From Euryarchaeota archaeon UBA33 (GTDB lineage Archaea > Thermoplasmatota > E2 > DHVEG-1): 24,844 nucleotides of DNA. Each line of letters begins with the position of its first letter. Within the stretch, counting starts at the first letter, position 1. The notes under the pieces were generated by a model. That model made no database searches, was not told the DNA's origin, and worked only from the letters and a program-made list of their open reading frames with translations. The position numbers were made by a program, and so were the translations under genes. This document shows, piece by piece, positions 12,907 to 21,555 of this stretch. The stretch covers positions 12,643 to 37,486 of the forward strand of contig DAYE01000031.1 of NCBI GenBank assembly GCA_002506745.1, read 5' to 3'.

Positions 12907-15620
12907 GGTTTCTTCCTCTCAAGTTCAATATAAAATCCATCGAATGACACGATCGTGCTTCCTTTTTTCCCTTTTAAACCTACCTCACGTTTCAGCTGGA
13001 GATACCCGGATTTGTGTAATGCTTCCTTCGTTTTTGTTTTTATCCCGGGGATTTCTGAGATAAGGATGTCTGTACCGTTCTCTATTTTTGCAATGAGCTC
13101 CTCTTGATGTGTCTTTATCCATTGGACAATAGTTGAACTTTCATTCTTGAACGTTGGGCCGAGTTTGGAAAACACGGGTTCCACAGCGGTGATGGTCTCC
13201 TGGATTTCTGGTTTTCCTGGGATGAATGTGTGAGTCGCAGGATATCGCAGGGTGGAAAAAATAATGGTTCCATTGCCTTTCAGTCGGATGATGCTTTCTG
13301 AAGGGGCATAGGTTGCAATAGCGGGGATCGGTGCATTGAGAGCGATTCCCTGCTCGCTTTTCCATGCTCGGACCTTCGCGATGTACTCCTTGACGGTTTC
13401 TCCGGCTTGTTCTTTTTCGTCATCGATGAGAATTGCTTGTGGCCATGCTGAGAGATGGATGCTGTCGTCACCTTCGTAGCTTTTGTAAAAATTATAATAG
13501 ATTTCTTCGGTGATGTGTGGGAAAAATGGGGCGAATAGCTTCACAATTCCTAACCCGACCGTATATAATGTATATTGTATGCTTTCCACATTTTCCTTAC
13601 TATACAGCGATCCTTTGATCATCTCAAGGTAATGATCCGCAAGCTCATGCCAAAGGAAATATTCGATGTCTTTCATCGCCGGTGAGTAATCAAACACATC
13701 CATTTGCTTGGTGCAGGTGTTGACTAGTTTGCTGTATTTGGTAAGAATCCACTGGTCGATGTCCTGGAGTTTTTTTGGTTTCTTTGGTTTTCCTTCTTTG
13801 ATGATATTGCCGATGAATTGCTGCACGTTCCAGAGTTTTCGCAGTAGTTTGGTCCCTCGGACGACGTCCTTTCGTCGGAATGGGTTATCCTCCCCAAGGG
13901 CGCAACTTGCTGCATAACAACGGAACGCGTCAGTCCCATATTCATCGATGACTTGCAGGGGGTCAATGACGTTGCCAAGGCTGGCATGCATGGGAGTGCC
14001 ATCTTCTGAGAGGATGAACCCACCCATCATGATGTTTTCAAAGGGTTTTTCATCAGTGAGAAGCATGCAGCGCAGGATGGTATAAAACGCCCAGGTGCGG
14101 ATGATATCATGTGCCTGAGCACGCAGCGACATCGGGTAGAGTTTTTTAAATTTCTTTTCATCGCGGTTCCAAAACGTGTTAAAGAGTGGTGAAATAGATG
14201 AATCCATCCAGGTGTCAAAGACATCCTCGCAGCCTTTGAGATGACCACCACATTTCGGACATGTTGAAACTGGTGGTTTGTCAATCGTCGGGTCAATATA
14301 GCAATCCTCTGGTCGTGCTAGGACGACTTCATCGCAGGATTCACATTCCCAGAGTGGTATTGGTGTTGCGAAGTACCGTTGTCTGCTGATCACCCAGTCC
14401 CATTCCAGGGAGTGAACCCAGTCTTCGAGCCGTATTTTCATAAACTGGGGGTACCAGTGCATCGCATCGCTCGTATCAAGGACGAGTTGTTTGAACGGGA
14501 TGGTTTTCAAAAACCATTGTTTGGCATTGATGAACTCGACTGGTGTTTTGCATCGCCAGCAGACGCCTACGTTCTGTGCGAGTGGCTCTTGTTTCAGCAG
14601 CAGCCCGTTCTGTGTCATATCCTGGATGATTGTTTTTCGTGCATCTTCGATTTTCATACCTTTATATTTCCCGGTGATCGCCGTCATTTTTCCTTCTTCG
14701 TCGATGCTCATCTCCAGCGGGAGTTTATATTTGAAAACCCAGTTGAGATCTTCCTTGTCACCGACCGTGCAGATCATGACAAGACCGGTTCCAAACTCAG
14801 GGTCGACAGCGTCGTCTTGAACGATTTTAACTTCTTTTTCAACTGTTGGGACTTTCACGGATTGACCCACAAGCCAGGCTGCTCGTTCATCGGTCGGGTG
14901 AACCGCGACAATCTGACAGGCGGCTAGCATCTCGGGTCGGGTGGTTGCTATCTCAATGTACATCCCATTCGAATCTTTCCCGATGCCATGGAATTTCAGG
15001 AGATGTTTGTCCGGTGATTTGTGAAAATAAAATTTTATCGTGTTGAGCTTTGTAGTCCGGTCGCTATAGACAACCTCTGCATCTGCCATCGCAGTCATAC
15101 AACGGGGGCACCAGTTGACAGGGAACTCTCCTTTATAGATAAGGCCTTTTTTGAACAGTTCAATAAACGAAATCTGGGTGATCCTGCGGTAGTATTCCGC
15201 ATCCGTCTGATAGTAGATCGAGGGATCCATGCTTTCGCCCAGTCTGATGAACTGGTTGGTCATGGTCGCGATGTTCTTCTCAGCGAACTCAGAGCAGAGT
15301 TTTGTAAATTCATGCCGGTCGATGTCTTTTCTGGTGATGTTGAGCTGTCGTTCGACACGCTCTTCGATAGGAATACCATTGACATCAAAACAGAGTGGGA
15401 AGAAGACGTTGTATCCTCGCATACGTTTGTAACGAGCAGCAAAATCAATATGGGTGTAATGCACCGCATGGCCTGCATGGAGCGGGCCTGAGGCGTACCG
15501 TGGGGGAACATCAATGCTATATGGTTGTTTTCTACTAGCGAAATCGAAATGATAAATCTTCAGTTCTTGCCATTGCTTCTGCCATTTCTCTTCCATGGCT
15601 TTCTGGTCGTAGTCTGTCAT
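12903..15620 (-). CDS. valS: Valyl-tRNA synthetase (archaeal type) with degenerate KMSKS
   Basis: The 905-residue class I synthetase charges tRNA-Val. Archaeal ValRS features are clear. They include HAGH (residues 48-51) in the HIGH position, 'FDVNGIPIEERVERQ', and zinc-type pairs in 'NWCPRCMTAMADAEV' and 'VCWRCKTPVEF'. The editing domain has 'IATTRPEMLAACQIVAVHP' and 'FGTGLVMICTVGDKEDL'. Further on are 'WDWVISRQRYFATPIPLW', 'DVFDTWMDSSISPLF' and 'HDIIRTWAFYTILR'. The KMSKS position reads PMHAS (residues 543-547, SEDGTPMHASLGN), so both lysines are missing. The anticodon-binding domain follows normally. ATG 15620 has an SD (GAGGA, 15628-15632) 7 nt upstream and a TATA box at 15671-15680. A longer GTG start at 15656 lies near or before the transcript start. 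Confidence 0.95.
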   Translation of the reverse strand: MTDYDQKAMEEKWQKQWQELKIYHFDFASRKQPYSIDVPPRYASGPLHAGHAVHYTHIDFAARYKRMRGYNVFFPLCFDVNGIPIEERVERQLNITRKDIDRHEFTKLCSEFAEKNIATMTNQFIRLGESMDPSIYYQTDAEYYRRITQISFIELFKKGLIYKGEFPVNWCPRCMTAMADAEVVYSDRTTKLNTIKFYFHKSPDKHLLKFHGIGKDSNGMYIEIATTRPEMLAACQIVAVHPTDERAAWLVGQSVKVPTVEKEVKIVQDDAVDPEFGTGLVMICTVGDKEDLNWVFKYKLPLEMSIDEEGKMTAITGKYKGMKIEDARKTIIQDMTQNGLLLKQEPLAQNVGVCWRCKTPVEFINAKQWFLKTIPFKQLVLDTSDAMHWYPQFMKIRLEDWVHSLEWDWVISRQRYFATPIPLWECESCDEVVLARPEDCYIDPTIDKPPVSTCPKCGGHLKGCEDVFDTWMDSSISPLFNTFWNRDEKKFKKLYPMSLRAQAHDIIRTWAFYTILRCMLLTDEKPFENIMMGGFILSEDGTPMHASLGNVIDPLQVIDEYGTDAFRCYAASCALGEDNPFRRKDVVRGTKLLRKLWNVQQFIGNIIKEGKPKKPKKLQDIDQWILTKYSKLVNTCTKQMDVFDYSPAMKDIEYFLWHELADHYLEMIKGSLYSKENVESIQYTLYTVGLGIVKLFAPFFPHITEEIYYNFYKSYEGDDSIHLSAWPQAILIDDEKEQAGETVKEYIAKVRAWKSEQGIALNAPIPAIATYAPSESIIRLKGNGTIIFSTLRYPATHTFIPGKPEIQETITAVEPVFSKLGPTFKNESSTIVQWIKTHQEELIAKIENGTDILISEIPGIKTKTKEALHKSGYLQLKREVGLKGKKGSTIVSFDGFYIELERKKP

Positions 15621-15670
15621 AGAGGCTTCCTCATAAGGAGCAGGTTCAGAACGCACAGTAGATTTTTCCT

Positions 15671-15680
15671 TATAAATATT
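15671..15680 (-). promoter_or_regulatory. TATA box of valS
   Basis: AATATTTATA on the minus strand places the transcript start near 15649, leaving a leader of about 29 nt that contains the GAGGA SD. It sits back to back with the top6B promoter. Confidence 0.55.
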
Positions 15681-15731
15681 GCTTTTGATTTTTTACAAAA
15701 AAATACGGTCTTTTATATCCTCATGCAATAA

Positions 15732-15740
15732 TTTTATAAT
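15732..15740 (+). promoter_or_regulatory. TATA box of the top6B-top6A operon
   Basis: TTTTATAAT predicts a transcript start near 15762 and a leader of about 34 nt. That leader contains the GGAGG SD (15785-15789), which decides the TTG start at 15796. Confidence 0.5.
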
Positions 15741-15795
15741 AACCTTACCTATTACCGATACCGGATGCAGCATCACTCTCCATCGGAGGGATATT

Positions 15796-17733
15796 TTGCC
15801 TGAAGCAATCGCCTATGAATTAGCAAAAAAACAAAAAGAAATCTCCGTTGCGGAATTCTTCGAACGAAATAAGCATATCCTGGGGTTTGGAAATCCAACA
15901 CGTGCATTGATTACCAGTGTGAAAGAAGGAGTCGACAACGCGCTTGATGCCTGTGAGGAATCAGGTATCCTCCCGGATATCTATGTTGAAGTGAGAAATC
16001 CGACTGAGGAAGAATGCGTCGTGATTGTGGAGGACAATGGTCCAGGTATCATTAAACAACAGATCCCCCATATCTTCGCACGATTATTGTATGGTTCACG
16101 ATTTCATGCGGTTCGACAGAGTCGAGGGCAACAGGGCATTGGTATCTCTGCCGTCGTTCTATATGGTCAGTTGACCACGGGAAAACACGCAAAAATTATC
16201 TCAAAGATCCAAGCAGATCAACCAGCAGTTGTTGTTGAACTTGCGATTGATACGAATAAGAACCGTGGTGAGGTCCAACATCAGGAAATCATGCATTGGG
16301 ACAAGCCATCTGGGACACGCATCGAGGTCAGTTTGAACGCGGACTACAAACGAGGGAAACGATTTGTCTATGAGTATCTTCAGAGCACATCCATTGTAAA
16401 CCCGCATTCACGAATCGTCTTTAAAGAATCGGATGGGACCGAACATGTCTTTGAACGGACCGCAGATATCCTACCGAAGAAAAGCGAAGAGATCCGTCCG
16501 CACCCATATGGTGTTGAACTTGGGACATTAATCAAGATGTCAAAGGAGACAAAAGGGCGAAAGCTTGCGTCTTTTTTAAAGAACGATTTTAGTAGCATGG
16601 GTGATCGAACCGCGGATGCGGTGTGCGACGAGGCGAAGCTTGACCGAAACCTTAACCCTGCTGATATGTCTCGCGACCAGTTCCTCCTCTTACATCAAGC
16701 ATTCAAACGGGTGAAAATAATGGCTCCGCCGACAGAATGCCTTTCCCCGATTGGTGAGACGCTTATCCGTCGGAGCTTGAAAAGTGAAACTCAAGAGATA
16801 TCACCAGAGTTTATTTTTACTGCTTCACGACCTGCCGCGGTTTTTTCAGGGAACCCATTTCAAGTAGAGGTAGGAATTGTGTACGGTGGAAATCTGCCGA
16901 AGGATAAACCAGTGAAGATTCTTCGGTTCGCGAACCGCATCCCCTTGCTGTATCAGCAGGGTGATTGTGCGGTTACCACTGCGATTGGATCGATTGACTG
17001 GCGCCGGTATGGCCTTGACCAACCTTCAGGGTCAGGAATCCCTATTGGTCCTGCGATCTTTCTTACACATATCGCTTCTACCCAGATACCCTATACCTCA
17101 GAGTCGAAGGAGGCAATTGCTGATGTCGAGGAGATTGAAAACGAAATTAAACTCGCGTTCCGTGAGGTCGCTAGAAAAGTCCAGATGCATATCAATAAAA
17201 AAGTCCGCCGGGTGAAAACCCGGGAGAAATTCGATTTGATCACAAAGATACTTCCTGAGATTGCAAAGAAATCTGCTCATATGCTCAATAAACCAATTCC
17301 TTCGCTTGAGAAGGTCATCACCAGGATCATGGATGTCGTATGGATCGAGGATCTGGTGGAGTATGAAAAAGTCAGAGGAAAACAAGTACAGACTAAACTG
17401 GATGCGACCAACTCAAAGGGGCAGACTGAATCTGGAGGGTGGATTGCGAAAAGTACGATCATGGTGGTGAACTATAAAGGCAAGCCGCAAAAGTTCAGTC
17501 TCTATGCTTTATTCCCGAAGAACGCGACGGTTGGTGAGGTAAAACCAAAGCCGACGAAAGTCACTGACAGTTATATCAAATGGAACTTGGAGAACATTGA
17601 TCCGACCGATAAGATCGACCTGTTCTTCGAGCTGGCTGGTCTGAACAAAGGGGATTTTGATGAAAATGATCTGTATGTGCAACACATCAACCCGACCTAT
17701 GTGATCGGGGCAGATAAATGGGAAGGTGAATAA
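15796..17733 (+). CDS. top6B: DNA topoisomerase VI subunit B
   Basis: This is the 645-residue ATPase subunit of the type IIB topoisomerase that relaxes and decatenates DNA. The start is a TTG at 15796: it lies 6 nt after a perfect GGAGG, and the product then begins [24 protein letters not shown], as family members do. An upstream ATG at 15679 would add unrelated sequence and precede the promoter. The GHKL ATPase motifs are present: '[13 protein letters not shown]' with N48, 'VEDNGPGI' with D80, and '[10 protein letters not shown]'. Then come the H2TH and transducer domains and a C-terminal domain of about 100 residues (from about residue 545) like the Ig-fold tail of the Methanosarcina enzyme. 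Subunit A follows. Confidence 0.95.
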   Translation: MPEAIAYELAKKQKEISVAEFFERNKHILGFGNPTRALITSVKEGVDNALDACEESGILPDIYVEVRNPTEEECVVIVEDNGPGIIKQQIPHIFARLLYGSRFHAVRQSRGQQGIGISAVVLYGQLTTGKHAKIISKIQADQPAVVVELAIDTNKNRGEVQHQEIMHWDKPSGTRIEVSLNADYKRGKRFVYEYLQSTSIVNPHSRIVFKESDGTEHVFERTADILPKKSEEIRPHPYGVELGTLIKMSKETKGRKLASFLKNDFSSMGDRTADAVCDEAKLDRNLNPADMSRDQFLLLHQAFKRVKIMAPPTECLSPIGETLIRRSLKSETQEISPEFIFTASRPAAVFSGNPFQVEVGIVYGGNLPKDKPVKILRFANRIPLLYQQGDCAVTTAIGSIDWRRYGLDQPSGSGIPIGPAIFLTHIASTQIPYTSESKEAIADVEEIENEIKLAFREVARKVQMHINKKVRRVKTREKFDLITKILPEIAKKSAHMLNKPIPSLEKVITRIMDVVWIEDLVEYEKVRGKQVQTKLDATNSKGQTESGGWIAKSTIMVVNYKGKPQKFSLYALFPKNATVGEVKPKPTKVTDSYIKWNLENIDPTDKIDLFFELAGLNKGDFDENDLYVQHINPTYVIGADKWEGE

Positions 17734-17737
17734 AACT

Positions 17738-18835
17738 ATGCCACGTGATTACTCAGGGGTTATTACAAAGATTGATTCGATTGCAGCAAAGGTGTATGCT
17801 GATCTTGAAAAAGCAGAGATCCCTGCATTACAACTGTCGACGCGGACAAAGGCGAATATCAGATTTGATGATAATCTGAATGTCTGGAAGTATGGGAAGA
17901 ACAAGACTGAGCGGACTGCAAGCTCCCTTGATGGCGCGTACATGTTGTTACGGACGATGTACCTGGTTGATTTCATCAAGGACATGATCAAGGAGAAAAA
18001 ATCATCCACGTTAAGAGAAACATATTATATCTCAGAGGGTTGGAACCTCGCGAAGTTTTCCAGTCAGAATGAATCGGACCTGCTTGCGGAGGACCTTGAG
18101 GTCATCACCGGGTGTATGCGTGAGGATTTTAAGCTCCGACCGGAGGAGGATGGTGCTCGGGTGATCGGGAACCTGGTTGTAGAAGAGATGACTCGGAACA
18201 ATACCAAGAAGAAGATCCATTGTCAGGATGATGTCGGTGACGCAGGGTACGGGATTCCCTATAACGTCGAGAAGGAAAAACTCTCCTTTAAAGAGGTTGA
18301 TGCTGATTTTATTGTCGCGATTGAGACCGGTGGTATGTTTGACCGGTTGGCGGAGAACGGGTTTGACACAGACTCCCGTGCTATCCTAGTGCATCTCAAA
18401 GGGCAGCCTGCACGGTCGACACGACGGTTCATTAAACGGTTGAACGAGGAAAAAAAACTCCCGGTGCTGGTGTTCACCGATTGTGACCCTTGGAGTTTCC
18501 GTATCTTCGGGAGTGTCGCGTATGGCGCGATCAAAACAGCGCATATCTCTGAGTATCTTGCGACCCCAGCCGCACAATACCTTGGGGTGACACCATCCGA
18601 TATTGAGAATTACAAGCTACCGACAGATACGTTGACTCCTGAGGATATCGCCGCGTTGAAAAGCGAGCTGGACGACCCACGCTTCCAGGATCAATTCTGG
18701 AAACATGAGATCAAATTGCAGCTCAGCCTTGGGAAGAAATCAGAGCAGCAGGCGTTGGCGAAATACGGACTTGATTATGTCACCGATACCTATTTACCTG
18801 AGAAGCTCGTGGAAATGGGGATGCTGAAAAAGTAA
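17738..18835 (+). CDS. top6A: DNA topoisomerase VI subunit A (Spo11-like)
   Basis: This is the 365-residue DNA-cleaving subunit. The catalytic tyrosine is in 'RETYYISEG', most likely Y97, the second of the pair, in the winged-helix domain. The Toprim domain has the conserved glutamate in '[10 protein letters not shown]' and the D-x-D in '[12 protein letters not shown]'. The end '[38 protein letters not shown]' is typical of the family. ATG 17738 follows the top6B stop by 4 nt and has SD GGTGA (17725-17729) inside the end of top6B, so the two subunits are translated from one mRNA in fixed proportion. A GTG at 17726 in the same frame is part of the SD and is rejected. Confidence 0.96.
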   Translation: MPRDYSGVITKIDSIAAKVYADLEKAEIPALQLSTRTKANIRFDDNLNVWKYGKNKTERTASSLDGAYMLLRTMYLVDFIKDMIKEKKSSTLRETYYISEGWNLAKFSSQNESDLLAEDLEVITGCMREDFKLRPEEDGARVIGNLVVEEMTRNNTKKKIHCQDDVGDAGYGIPYNVEKEKLSFKEVDADFIVAIETGGMFDRLAENGFDTDSRAILVHLKGQPARSTRRFIKRLNEEKKLPVLVFTDCDPWSFRIFGSVAYGAIKTAHISEYLATPAAQYLGVTPSDIENYKLPTDTLTPEDIAALKSELDDPRFQDQFWKHEIKLQLSLGKKSEQQALAKYGLDYVTDTYLPEKLVEMGMLKK

Positions 18836-18843
18836 CTTGTCCG

Positions 18844-19302
18844 TTATTGTTGTTGTCCCCAGAGGTTTTTTGGGGGGATCATCTGATAGCGGATGTTTAA
18901 CACCCGGTCCTCATCGATGAGGATATAGGTTTTACTGTAAATGCCGCCTTTCGCATCGAGAGGGATGGTGTAGTTGTGTACTTGTTTTCCTTGAACGTAT
19001 TGTTGCTGTTTTTGTTTTTTTGGTTCGAGTTGTTCGCGTTGCTTTTTACTTAAAAGGATATATTGTACGAGAAGGATGACCTCAAGGCCGATGGCGATGC
19101 TAATAAGAGCGATAGCAGACAGAATCCATTGTTCCATGGTCAGGATCGCCCATTTGTTTCCCAGCTTCAGGAAATAGACACCCATGATAAGTATAGCAAT
19201 CCAAAGAGAATAGAGAACGGTGAATAAGAAAAAGAATTTTGTTGCTTTAATCAATCGTTGTTTATGTTGTTCTTCATCCAAGGAAAATTCTGTTACAGCC
19301 AT
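18844..19302 (-). CDS. Two-helix membrane protein, unknown function
   Basis: The 152-residue protein has a charged N-terminus (DEEQHKQRL), two transmembrane helices (about residues 22-45 and 58-83), a basic Gln/Lys-rich stretch (KKQREQLEPKKQKQQQ), and a C-terminal region predicted to be beta-rich (NYTIPLDAKGGIYSKTYILIDEDRVLNIRYQMI). I do not recognise a family. A TATA box (19331-19340 on the minus strand) lies just upstream of ATG 19302. TTG 19308 is an alternative start. It is convergent with top6A, 8 nt apart, and divergent from the beta-helix gene. Confidence 0.75.
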   Translation of the reverse strand: MAVTEFSLDEEQHKQRLIKATKFFFLFTVLYSLWIAILIMGVYFLKLGNKWAILTMEQWILSAIALISIAIGLEVILLVQYILLSKKQREQLEPKKQKQQQYVQGKQVHNYTIPLDAKGGIYSKTYILIDEDRVLNIRYQMIPPKNLWGQQQ

Positions 19303-19373
19303 TTCCAACCAGTCCTGTTATGAATCATTGACTTTAAAACTTTTTTGATGGTCTTTTGATTCGTAAGAGCATG

Positions 19374-19381
19374 TTTATATA
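19374..19381 (+). promoter_or_regulatory. TATA box of the beta-helix gene
   Basis: TTTATATA places the transcript start near 19403. A short leader with TGGAG (19411-19415) then lies 9 nt before ATG 19425. Confidence 0.5.
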
Positions 19382-19424
19382 GAGTGGGACCATTTAATAT
19401 ATCCGATAAGTGGAGTTTTTGAAA

Positions 19425-20630
19425 ATGAATCGAAGGGTAACTCTAGGAGCGTGTTGTGTTCTTATCCTGTGTGTTGCAGGGTGGTTTCCTTTTTCATCGG
19501 CTCAATTAACCAAGCGTTCTGTTGCGATGAATAGTCCCCAGATCCTGTATGTCGGCGGATCAGGTCCTGAGAACTTTAGCAAGATCCAAGATGCAGTGGA
19601 TAATGCTTCTGATGGTGATACCGTGTTTGTGTATGATGATTCAGCACCATATCATGAAAGTATCATCATCAATGTCTCGATTCATCTTCTTGGCGAGAAT
19701 CGGAATACAACAAGCATTGAGGGGGGCAACCATGCGGTCTCTATTGTTGTTGACGGGGTGAGTGTGAGCGGGTTCCGGATTAGCAATGTGGGTGATTTTT
19801 GGAACTGTTGTGGTTTTTATGTCACTTCTGAAGACAATAATATTTCTGATAATAATATCATTAATAATCTTCGGATAAACGGGGTTTTTCTTGATGGAGC
19901 GTCGTATAATACGGTGTCTGGGAATTTGATTGAGAACAACAATTACCATGGGATTCGAGTGGAGTACGCCGCTCATAATATGATATTGAATAATGTGGTG
20001 GTGAATAATCGAGGGTATGGCATCTCCCTGTATGACGTACAGGATACTACGGTTGTTGGTAACACGGTGAGGCAGAGTTTCTATGATGGGCTGATGCTAG
20101 GTGGTTATTGCGTCAATAATATCATGTATCATAACAATTTTATTGATAACCCGGGAAACGCATATGACGCGACTGGGAATCTCTGGGATGATGGGTCATC
20201 TGGGAACTATTGGTCTGATTATACTGGCTCTGATAATGATGGGGACGGGATTGGTGATACACCCTATGCGATCCCGGGGAATATGAGTCAGGATCGGTTT
20301 CCATTGATGGAACCATTTGAAAGTCATGCAGTCGATGTTACTATAACGATTTCAGGTGGTGTTGGTCTGACAGTCTCTGTCAGAAATCAGGGGACCGAGG
20401 ATATGTTACATGTTGATTGGGAGTCTCATGTGACCGGTGGTTTTGTGCTTCGCCCCTCAGAACGCGAGTATCAAGGAACGATCCTCTATCTAGGACCAGG
20501 TGAGGATTTGATGATCCAGAAGAGTGATCCATTGGTTGGGTTTGGTATCATCGAACTATCAGTGACCGTGGGAGAAACAACCGTATCGCAGAAAGGACTG
20601 CTTCTGTTCTTTTTGTTACTTCCGCTCTAA
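19425..20630 (+). CDS. Secreted right-handed beta-helix (NosD-like) protein with C-terminal surface domain
   Basis: The 401-residue protein has a signal peptide (to about residue 27, SSAQ). Next is 'ILYVGGSGPENFSKIQDAVDNASDGDTVFVYDD', the standard opening of NosD/periplasmic copper-binding-type beta-helix domains. Asn-rich parallel beta-helix repeats follow ('NNISDNNIINN', 'YNTVSGNLIENNN', 'NMILNNVVVNNRGYGISL'). The repeats close with 'GNYWSDYTGSDNDGDGIGDTPYAI', an acidic calcium-type loop. From about residue 304 (base 20334) a separate domain follows: IS-G-G, 'SVRNQGT', 'TGGF', 'LGPG', 'VGFG' and a hydrophobic end. It matches the end of the protease at 21556. The family binds or cleaves surface polysaccharide; no catalytic claim can be made. 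Confidence 0.85.
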   Translation: MNRRVTLGACCVLILCVAGWFPFSSAQLTKRSVAMNSPQILYVGGSGPENFSKIQDAVDNASDGDTVFVYDDSAPYHESIIINVSIHLLGENRNTTSIEGGNHAVSIVVDGVSVSGFRISNVGDFWNCCGFYVTSEDNNISDNNIINNLRINGVFLDGASYNTVSGNLIENNNYHGIRVEYAAHNMILNNVVVNNRGYGISLYDVQDTTVVGNTVRQSFYDGLMLGGYCVNNIMYHNNFIDNPGNAYDATGNLWDDGSSGNYWSDYTGSDNDGDGIGDTPYAIPGNMSQDRFPLMEPFESHAVDVTITISGGVGLTVSVRNQGTEDMLHVDWESHVTGGFVLRPSEREYQGTILYLGPGEDLMIQKSDPLVGFGIIELSVTVGETTVSQKGLLLFFLLLPL

Positions 20631-20677
20631 TAATGATACGTTCTTTTGAAGGTCTTCTGGCCAAGCCTGTTTGAGAA

Positions 20678-20686
20678 TTTTTTTTT
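20678..20686 (+). terminator. Poly-T terminator of the beta-helix gene
   Basis: A run of nine T about 50 nt after the stop codon, just before the next TATA box. Confidence 0.45.
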
Positions 20687-20750
20687 CAAAACATTTATAT
20701 CCAGGGACTGACAAATAGATACATGCTAGTAAGAATCTAGCTTTGAGGAG

Positions 20751-20987
20751 GTGAATTCCGCGGAGATAAAGATTGTAGGGGCAGTAACCGATGAGAACGC
20801 CCTTGAAGAAATAGAAAATATCGCAAAAGTCTTTGCCTATGAGCAACGCATGAAAGATTATACACCGGTTTTTAAGACGCCATACCCTGCGAAGAAGACA
20901 AGAATAACCAACGAAAAAGAAATGGGGGAGCAAACAAGAATAATTCAGAACACATCACCACGTATCCTAGTGAAAGGATTGTGTTAG
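20751..20987 (+). CDS. Small hypothetical protein with unclear start
   Basis: A 78-codon frame opens at GTG 20751 and continues 'EIKIVGAVTDENALEEIENIAKVFAYEQRMKDYTPVF', which reads like a genuine soluble protein (mixed helix and strand, charged). I do not recognise a family. The start is odd: the best SD of the window (GAGGAGGTGA, 20745-20754) contains the GTG itself, and no ATG, GTG or TTG follows at the usual distance. A TATA box (20694-20700) lies upstream, and a five-codon frame (ATG 20723, MLVRI, stop) begins just where the transcript should. A missing base, a non-standard start (ATA 20766) or a frameshift are all possible. Confidence 0.5.
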   Translation: MNSAEIKIVGAVTDENALEEIENIAKVFAYEQRMKDYTPVFKTPYPAKKTRITNEKEMGEQTRIIQNTSPRILVKGLC

Positions 20988-21083
20988 CAATCAGTATTTT
21001 CCAATGATTGGTCTTCCAGGACAACCAGAGTTTTTTTCTATTTATTTTTCTCATCCTCTCCCAATATTTGTTTAATTGAAAAA

Positions 21084-21092
21084 GTTTAAATT
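21084..21092 (+). promoter_or_regulatory. TATA box of the 21128 gene
   Basis: GTTTAAATT lies about 40 nt before ATG 21128. The SD GAGGT (21118-21122) sits 5 nt before that start. Confidence 0.5.
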
Positions 21093-21127
21093 CAACTACT
21101 CTTTTCTTCAATGCAAAGAGGTATACA

Positions 21128-21355
21128 ATGGTTGAATTTGAGACAATGAAAGCAGAGGAAGTAAAATTTGGAAAAAATAATTTCATCGAAGTTGCACGGA
21201 AGAAAGCGATCGGTGAATCATTATCGAAAGAATTCGTCGCGATTTCCCGCGGATTCTATCTTTCTGATGGATCGAAGAAATGGAAATCATCTATCACGCT
21301 TCCTGACGAAGAAGATAAAAGAAAGCAGATCGCAACGTTGATTAATGACTTATAG
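21128..21355 (+). CDS. Small protein, possibly PC4-like nucleic-acid-binding
   Basis: The 75-residue basic/acidic soluble protein has the pattern 'FGKNNFIEVARKKA...EFVAISRGFYLSDGSKKWKSSITLPDEEDKRKQIATLI'. The order of strands, the R-x-F/Y-x-x-DG turn, the basic K-x-W-K-x-SI-x-LP and the final helix resemble the PC4 single-stranded-DNA-binding fold, which has archaeal members. This is a pattern judgement, not a search. Expression signals are good: a TATA box at 21084-21092 and an SD 5 nt before ATG 21128. A hairpin-plus-T terminator follows at 21388-21422, so it forms a single-gene unit. Confidence 0.6.
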   Translation: MVEFETMKAEEVKFGKNNFIEVARKKAIGESLSKEFVAISRGFYLSDGSKKWKSSITLPDEEDKRKQIATLINDL

Positions 21356-21387
21356 GAAATAAAAGAGATTACAACCGCAACTCGCAT

Positions 21388-21422
21388 AGAACAAAAACTC
21401 GACTGAGTTGCCTGTTCTTTTT
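21388..21422 (+). terminator. Hairpin plus T-run terminator
   Basis: AGAACA (21388-21393) pairs with TGTTCT (21413-21418). An inner ACTC/GAGT stem with a GACT loop lies between them, and T residues follow directly. This is an intrinsic-type terminator after the 75-residue protein gene. Confidence 0.5.
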
Positions 21423-21555
21423 CTCATTTTTATAGTTGACCCTTTTTTTGTATCTGACGAAAAATTCTTCGTTTTGTCAATACAGGAAAAACCATAGATT
21501 TATTAAGGAGCTTCTCTATTGAACCAACTAACACGTTCATTAGGGGACTTTCAAT

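Noticed and set aside
14379..15491. Plus-strand frames of up to 182 codons opposite valS
   Set aside because: They are shadows of the valS coding strand. ValRS motifs explain the minus strand completely.
12903..15620. Leucyl- or isoleucyl-tRNA synthetase identity for this gene
   Set aside because: The editing-domain and WDWVISRQR, DVFDTWMDSSISPL segments match archaeal ValRS better than LeuRS or IleRS.
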